A stretch of DNA of 64,000 nt from Apiospora phragmitis (lineage: Eukaryota > Ascomycota > Sordariomycetes > Amphisphaeriales > Apiosporaceae). Positions within the stretch are counted from its first letter, which is position 1; the number at the start of each line of letters is the position of its first letter. Both the position numbers and the translations under genes were made by a program. The stretch is from assembly GCA_038363925.1 (NCBI GenBank), contig JAQQWL010000006.1:352501-416500 (forward strand), written 5' to 3'. A model generated the notes under the pieces. It searched no databases. It saw only the letters and a program-made list of their open reading frames with translations, and had not been told where the DNA came from. Below are positions 57,695 through 64,000 of the stretch, piece after piece.

Positions 57695-59120
57695 CCACAG
57701 GGTCACAGGGTACTGACTCGCTATACCATCGGGCTTCCCTGAAGATCGGACCAGGGACCTGACTCGTCCGGTTACGCTCTAGGCCTGAAGCTGGGGTGGT
57801 TCAACCCCCGAGATCAGCGTGGGTATATAAGTGTGCCTTGTCAGGATGCTGATTCACTTGCATAGGATATCGTGTAGAGTGGTCGGCACGGTGAAGCTCA
57901 CCAAGACAACCGCTTCTCAGAGGATTTCCATTGGTTTGGGCTTATCAAGGAGATGGTCCTTCAGGACCTTTCACGTGAAGCTTTAATTGGTAATAGATGA
58001 AGACAGTACCCGAAGTCTTACTCCCGTGCAGCAATACCCCAAGAGTTACTGACAAGAATAGAATTCGCTTTCGAGCTGAAAAAATGGAACCGCCCGTTAG
58101 ACATTCAGGGGCAAAGCCACAGATATAGTAGTCTAGTTTCGACTATTTCACGAGCATAAACCTTAATTCCAGATAGCCACCGAGCCGCATTTCAAGCCAC
58201 ACGCGATATGTTGTGGGTAGTAAGCCCCCTTTTCAATCTGGACATCGAATCCAGCCTTGTCAATCGGTTGATGAACCGTAGTGCCAAGGAAGTTCCAACG
58301 ACACAGCTCCTCGCCTGATATGAGTCCACCTCTTGGATGTCGCAAGAGCAAGCGAGGACGATTGAGGCCAACCTAAGGTTTGCATACCGAAAGCTACTAC
58401 TCCGTAGCCTGTTTGCCGCGTCGCCGATCAGGGGAGGGTGAATGTCCTCTGTCACGCAAAAGGAAATGCGTTATTTGGACTGTGTCATGCGAGCACTTGC
58501 CGAGCTCTTGGGGACCACTGAGACTGTCTAGACCGCCACCAATGCTGATCTGCTCGGTTCCTGATCGCCGCCTGGGGTTTGGGTTCTCGGCAGATGTTCC
58601 CAAATAGGGGTATCCTAGCGACGATCGAGCTTGTACTTCATGTGCCGATGAACCTGTTACAGAGACGCTGGATCTGACATAAATTGGACGAAGCAAAGAC
58701 ATGGCAGTTTTACATAAGACGGATGGGCAGCGTCGCGTCTCTTTACAGTAAACCTTTGATCAATCGGATGGATGGCGGCAATGAAAGAGGCAAAACAACG
58801 GGCAGATTTGCCCTCTTTCTATTGACAAATTTCGGGCAAATTTACAAGTCCCGGCCTTTATTGAAGCTACGTCAATGCCTTATCCGAAACCAGACCGCAG
58901 AGCTTAATAGTTCCCTAAGTCCCCGTATCTCGGCTCGAATCATTTCCGTCTGAAGAACGAGTTCGCCTGACGATAAAACCCAGGGCGTATCCTAATCAAT
59001 TTGAGATCATCTCATCTACCGGACACACCTTATATCTCCACCGCACTCTACTTTCATCCTTAGTTTGACTAGCATGTACTATGACCACATCTGTCACATT
59101 ACATCAGACCCAATGACTTC
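57695..59120. other. Intergenic, no gene seen
   Basis: 1.4 kb; the open frames here (for example near 58200-58700) lack any domain and overlap each other. Confidence 0.45.
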
Positions 59121-60590
59121 ATGGCACCCGTCAATCCCAGATTGGAGACGCCTTTACCCCAGAATTCCAATGGGCCCTGGATAGTCACTTCCACATGGGC
59201 CTTGACGGCCGTCGGAAGTTTCTTTGTCCTTCTGAGGTTCTATTGCCGCACATTCCGTAGTCACACTTTTGCGGCTGATGACTATCTCATGCTGGTCGCC
59301 TGGGTAAGTCAGCAGTCCAGAATCTCTCAAGCTTTATCAAGTTAGGCTACGAGGGAATACATGTTGCTGATTCCTTTTCCAGATCCTACTACTCAGCCAA
59401 ACAATTTTGTCGGCTTACAGCGTGCGATTGGGCTCAGGAAAGCATATCTGGAACATAGATCCGGCCCTCTCGGAAGAGCTACTCATGTTGCAAGACATTA
59501 CCACCGCTCCGTCGGTGCTTGCTGTCGCTTTCTCCAAGGCATCAGCTGGCGTATCCCTCCTCCGTCTCCTGACATTCAGATGGCAACGGGTATTGACGAT
59601 ATTCATTATTACGTCCATAGGGATACTTATGAGTGGAATCATGGTGAGTTTGGAATTCACTAACTTTCCCTTGTGTTCCTAATGTGTATAGTAACATTTA
59701 CTTATGGGTAATAAGGTCCTCACGTATGTTCAATGCATACCTATCCAAAAGCACTGGAACTATCAAGTCCCCGGTACTTGCTGGGATCCGAAATATGTTG
59801 CCAGATTTGCCATTGGGGCCTCTATCTGGTCCGGGTAATGGACATCATCTTCGCCACACTTCCAATGCCTGTCATATTGGGTCTACAGATGAACAAAAGA
59901 GAAAAGCTGGGTGTGGCAATAGCCTTGGGATTCATGGTGTTGTGAGTGAAGACGCCTTGTTCCCGCCCCGTGGGAACCATTTTTCTTTCTTTTACCTCCT
60001 TTTTGCCTGATACTAACACGTCGTGCTTCCAGTGCCGGTGCGTCCTCGTTTATCAAAGCTAGCACCCTCATCAACCTGAGCAGTACCGACCCAACCTGTG
60101 AGTAGAATATCATATTTCGCGTAGAGTCATCTAATAGCGTCTGAACTGACCCCCCTTGGAATAACGAGATGACATCGCATCTGTGATCGTCTACGGTACT
60201 GCCGAGATCGCCGTGACACTTATTGCCGCTTGCATCCCTGTTCTCCGAGTGCTGATCCGCGACGTATCACGTACTAGCACGATACGGTACGACAACACAT
60301 TACGTTCGTACGGCGGCAGCAACAACAGCAACAACACCCATAGCTCGGCACGTCGGACTATGATCACGAACACTGGCAGCGGCAGCGCGGTCCGCTCGGT
60401 GAAGTCGCGGCTCTCGTCCCAGACGAAGGTTCCGCTCGAGGTCATGCTGGAGAACACCATCGTGACCGAGTTCTCCGACGCGAGGAGGAACAGCAACTGG
60501 GTCCTCGAGCCGGTGAACCTGAGTCCGCGGACCCTGTTCGACGAAGAGCTAAACAAGACTATAATCGAGACCAAGAGGTCTTCCGTATGA
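59121..60590 (+). CDS. Rhodopsin-like (PTH11-related) seven-helix membrane protein, one frameshift
   Basis: ATG 59121 (MAPVNPRLETPLPQNSNGPW). Helices and motifs of the fungal rhodopsin-like family appear in order: WALTAVGSFFVLLRFYCRTF, FAADDYLMLVAW, ILLLSQTILSAYSVRLGSGK, ASAGVSLLRLLTFRWQR, IFIITSIGILMSGIM, VLTYVQCIPIQKHWN then GTCWDPKYVARFAIG, MDIIFATLPMPVILGLQMNK, AIALGFMVL, and SVIVYGTAEIAVTLIAACIP with RVLIRD. A serine/threonine/asparagine-rich cytoplasmic tail of about 110 residues follows. Several introns splice well. One G is missing near 59838, between SIWSG and VMDIIF. Some family members are surface receptors; a ligand cannot be inferred. It shares the MAPV start and family with the broken gene at 53064. 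Confidence 0.78.
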
Positions 60591-60649
60591 ATTAAGATTG
60601 TTATACCATATCCAAATAGCGTTAATTAACTTAGCTGTGTGTATTCTAT

Positions 60650-62363
60650 CTATCGTCGGACTTTGGTCAACTTGACCCAAAGATCTGGTTTTGTCATCGA
60701 ATGGAAGACTTTCATCCGCTTCATCTTGCCATCCAAGCCCCAGACCGAGTTCTCCCTTGCATATTTTTCCTTGTCCAACTCGATATCGAAATTCCATAAC
60801 AGGTTCGCGGTAATCAGCCGCATCTCCATGTATGCCAGGTTTCTCCCAATGCAGACCTGCGGACCCGTGCCGAACGGAAGCGAGGCGTTCAGATGGTCTT
60901 TCGCGTACCGCTCGTCCTCGCCTAGCCACCGTTCCGGCCTGAACGCGTCCGGCTCGTAGAAGTGCACCGCCGAGTGCGTCGACACCCAGGGCGGGACAGC
61001 CACGGTCGTGCCGGCGGGCACGTAGTGGCCGTCGATGGTCGCGCCGCCCGGCGGTACTACGCGCTGCTGGCTCGCCGGCGAGGGCGGGAACAGTCGGAGG
61101 GCTTCGTGTAGGGTGGCTTCGAGATAGCGGAGATGCCGGACCTTGTCCCAGCAGATGTCGCCCTCGGTGGCCAGATTGCCCCTGACTTCGTCAACCAGGC
61201 GCTGGTACACCTCGAGATGGGTCGACACGAAGTAGGTCCAGCCGGTGAGGGCGGTGGCGGTGGTATCGGTACCGGCGCTGATGAACAGGGCTACATTCAG
61301 TATGACTTCGTTGTGGCTCAGGGAGCTTTTGGTCTCGCTGTTGAGGATGTGGTATATGAAATCGGCGTGGTCTTGGTTCGGGTTGGCGAGTCGACGCAGC
61401 GTCTTCTCGCGCGAGTTGTTGAGGTGAGTCGTCCTCCACTCAGACGCCTTTGCAGGCACAAACACCCGGGTCATTAGAGATTCGAGCCACGTCCCTGTTC
61501 CAGAGAGCCTGCGTATCCCTTGCGTCCACGTAGCGGCTACGAATACGTTGATGACCGAGGTGGACCACTCCGTGTTCGCAGCTTGGTCCAGGCACCCAAA
61601 CGGCTCCGCGAAGCAAAGATCGCCCATGCTGTCAAACGCAAGATAAGTATCTATATTCTAGTTAGATACTCTTGCTCTGCTCATTCTGCTGGGGTGGCGT
61701 GGGAATGAAAAACTTACACCAGCTGGCAACATCCACGGGTATCCCTTGCCTGGTCTTTTCTTCCATCACCGCGATGAACTTCTGGACCTGCAGCTTCATG
61801 AGAGGCTCGAATCGCAGCAGCGCGCTGTTCGTGAACAAGTAGCCCAACGCTCGGCGTTGGCGGGCATGATCTGCGTTCAGAGCAAGGCTCACGCCGGTCG
61901 CTCCGTCTACCTTGCCAACCGCCCCTAGGAAGATGGGGCTTTTCTCCATGTTCAAGCCGCCTTTCTGTCTAGCTCATCAGCTGGGGTTCTTATTAGAGTG
62001 GGCGGGGGCGCTGGCTTTGGCATAACTTACGCGCAGTCCAGAGATCTCTTCTCGGGCCTCGGTGCTGAGGAAGCTCAGCTCATTTGGAGAAACTCGAACC
62101 ACCGGGCCATATTTCTCGTGTAAAGCTTTGTAGTAGATGTGCTGGTCTCCTTTCACCAAGGCCAGGGCAGCAGGTATTTCAGTCATGCTATTGATCCAAG
62201 GCCCGGGTATGGAGCGAAGGGGGTGGAAGTGCCTCCTCCAAAGTGTCTGGGCAATGAGCGCAAGAGCGGCCTATGTAGAGTTATTAGCATGAGGCCATGC
62301 TAATCAGGAGCGAGTGTTAGCTACCACTACCGCAAGAGTTACAACCACTGGCATCTTCTCCAT
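60650..62363 (-). CDS. Cytochrome P450 (intact, four exons)
   Basis: Exons 62325-62363, 62031-62270, 61718-61964 and 60650-61650 join with exact phase into 508 residues. N-terminal anchor MEKMPVVVTLAVVAALALIA, then the hinge HPLRSIPGPW. Others: KYGPVVRVSPNELSF, LFISAGTDTTATALTGWTYF (I helix), EATLHEALRLFPPSPASQQR (ExxR), FRPERWLGED (PERF-like), and PFGTGPQVCIGRNLAYMEMR (heme-binding Cys). This is a class II microsomal fungal P450. The substrate is unknown. The next gene downstream in the window (63201, plus strand) is a methyltransferase transcribed divergently, a common arrangement in biosynthetic clusters, although no backbone synthase is in view. Confidence 0.9.
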
Positions 62364-63200
62364 CGCCCCTATTTCAGAGACAAAGTCAAACATGTTTGCC
62401 GGAATCGTTGCTGAAGAATACTATGGGCACGTACAGAATACGGCAGGGAGAAGTTCCTCGAGAAGCAACAAGCATATCCGGCCCAAGACACTTAAAAAGC
62501 TTGGTCGATGTGAGCAAGAAATTCTTGAGAAACAACACATGAATTGACCACACCATGGAGTTTGCACCCCTTGTCTGTTTGCTCCAAATATGATGCGAGA
62601 TAGGAAGGGCTTATGCAGAGTGGCCAGTGAGCCCAGACGCTAGTAGCGGGTTGCATGACTGACTCATCCCAACTCACGATACTACTGTTACTTCACGCCT
62701 GCATATTGCCAAACAGCCAAACGGGGCTTACCGATAGCGTACCCCTGACCAAGCCCCTGGGTCTTTGCGGGGCAAATGGTATACCTAATCTAGGTGGTCC
62801 GGGAGCGGTAGCCAATGGGAAGATGCACCGAACCCCGAAAACGTGCTCAAAAGCTCGCATTGCGGAGAACTATGCAGATCTCCATTGTACGCTCCGGCCG
62901 CTTACAGTTATTCAACTAACGGGGGACCCGGGCCCCATGTGGTCTTGGTATGAAACATTTGCGAACCGTGTAACCCCCCTGCCGCATCACAGTCCGCGAG
63001 TGGCCGGGAAAGGACGTTGCCGACTAGCAGCGTGCGATTTTTTGGGAAAGACGACGATGCACACCATCCCTCGAATCAGCAACGCTGTTCGGCTTTAATC
63101 CTAGCGTAATCAGCAAAAAACACATCTTTTCGTGTCTCATTCTTTGCGGACATACTCGGTCAACTTCCATTACACACTCTATTCGAATCCACCATACAGC
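62364..63200. other. Shared promoter region of P450 and methyltransferase
   Basis: 0.8 kb between divergent genes; no gene supported. Confidence 0.45.
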
Positions 63201-64000
63201 ATGGGTGATACCAAGCAACTCGCCCAGACCTACACCGTGGTCAACAACACTCAATATGACGCGGGCCTGTTCCTCATCAAACGGCTCGAGTTGGAACCCG
63301 GCATGCGCGTCCTCGACGTCGGCTGCGGCCCCGGCAACCTCACGTCGTATCTAACCGACCTGGTCGGCGAGGGCGGCGAAGTCGTCGGCATCGACCCGAG
63401 CGAGGAGCGCATCGCCCTGGCGCGGGAGACGACGACGCGCGACACGGGGCGCAAGAACCCCCAGTTCCACGTCGGCCGCGCCGAGGACCTCGCCCAGTTC
63501 CCCGCGGCCAGCTTCGACGTCGTCTACTGCAACTCGACGCTGCACTGGGTCGCGGACCAGCCGCGCGCGCTGCGGGAGTTCGGGCGCGTCCTGCGGGCGG
63601 GCGGGCGGCTCGGCGTCTCGGGCCAGTCGGGCGACTTCGTCGCGGCGCACGAGCGCATCCAGGCCGCGGTGCTGGCGCGGACGCCGTACCGGGACTACGA
63701 CCACGGCACGGCGGGGGCGGCGCCGCGGTTCCTCACGCGGGAGCAGATGGGCGCCCTGCTGGATTTGGCCGGCTTCGGGGGCGGCGACCGGACCTTCACG
63801 ACCAACAAGATCTTCAAGTCGGCTAGGGACGGGCGGAGATGGTCGACTGGCTGGCGTCGAGCTCGTCGGGGAAGACGTATGGTGGGGTTCCCGTCGAGAT
63901 GCGGCCCCAGGCGCGGGAGGAAATGATTGCGGAATGGGACAAACTTGCTACCAAGGACGGACTCATGATGGAGTTGGATTTACTAGTTACTGTGGCTACT
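63201..64000 (+). CDS. Class I SAM-dependent methyltransferase (partial, one frameshift)
   Basis: ATG 63201 (MGDTKQLAQTYTVVNN). Motif I, RVLDVGCGPGNLTSYL, binds SAM; the acidic residue in VVGIDPS ends beta-2; FHVGRAEDL and FDVVYCNSTLHWV are motifs II and post-II; LREFGRVLRAGGRLGVSG is motif III. This fits ubiquinone/trans-aconitate-type small-molecule methyltransferases. One base is off near 63830, after KIFKSAR; the downstream frame continues EMVDWLASSSSGKTYGGVPV and stays open to the window edge, so the C-terminus is missing. No cofactor motif is damaged. It is transcribed divergently from the P450. Confidence 0.82.

Noticed and set aside
63351..63704. 117-codon minus-strand frame under the methyltransferase
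   Set aside because: GC-rich shadow of the SAM-binding domain on the other strand.

Overview
The window is nuclear DNA from a filamentous ascomycete (Pezizomycotina). The evidence is: many short spliceosomal introns (about 50-150 nt, GT..CTAAC..AG); fungus-restricted families (2EXR, DUF3431, rhodopsin-like membrane proteins, CmcJ/GA4-desaturase-like enzymes, a STAND/NLR protein); a nuclear tRNA-Leu with an intron after position 37; and AT-rich transposons carrying the C-to-T/G-to-A damage of repeat-induced point mutation (RIP). I cannot name the species. The gene content (P450s, methyltransferase, dioxygenase, transporters, many broken genes) looks like an accessory region, not a conserved core.

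Layout. 0-10 kb: a hypothetical gene, a GST, a broken 2EXR gene, tRNA-Leu(AAG), a long gene-poor stretch and a copper P-type ATPase. 11.18-20.30 kb: one AT-rich transposon nest, bounded by TA and the inverted repeats of a mariner-like element. Inside lie two oppositely oriented copies (12712-15888 and 16381-19659) of a copia-type element. Each copy has 207-bp LTRs and its own 5-bp target duplication, and keeps gag and RNase H but not integrase or reverse transcriptase. 20.3-26.7 kb: a FAD-monooxygenase remnant, a 140-bp MITE, overlapping sulfotransferase-like and HAD-hydrolase reading frames, a DUF3431 gene and a SnoaL-like gene. 27.5-34.4 kb: SDR, DUF4267 protein, sugar transporter and amidase, of which only the DUF4267 gene is intact. 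34.7-36.0 kb: a dead Tc1/mariner element. 36.4-41.3 kb: CorA-like protein, acidic repeat protein, CmcJ-like enzyme. 41.9-45.7 kb: a nine-exon NLR (esterase-like domain, NB-ARC, TPR). 46-64 kb: amino-acid permease, PhyH dioxygenase, broken esterase, broken rhodopsin-like gene, broken P450, bestrophin-like channel, rhodopsin-like receptor, intact P450 and a methyltransferase cut by the window edge.

Two layers of damage run through the window. Single-base discrepancies, mostly in G or C runs, break otherwise good reading frames in more than ten genes; this could be uncorrected sequencing error or real decay. Separately there are changes that homopolymer miscalling cannot explain: tandem duplications of 4, 8 and 16 bp (the last in five copies) inside coding sequence, and in-frame stop codons, several of which fit CpA-to-TpA transitions. 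The P450, GST, SnoaL-like and DUF4267 genes and all NLR splice junctions are clean. The NLR is the most interesting gene: its esterase-like domain has Gly where the nucleophile Ser belongs, and the choice between two 3' splice sites decides whether a TAG codon is included.
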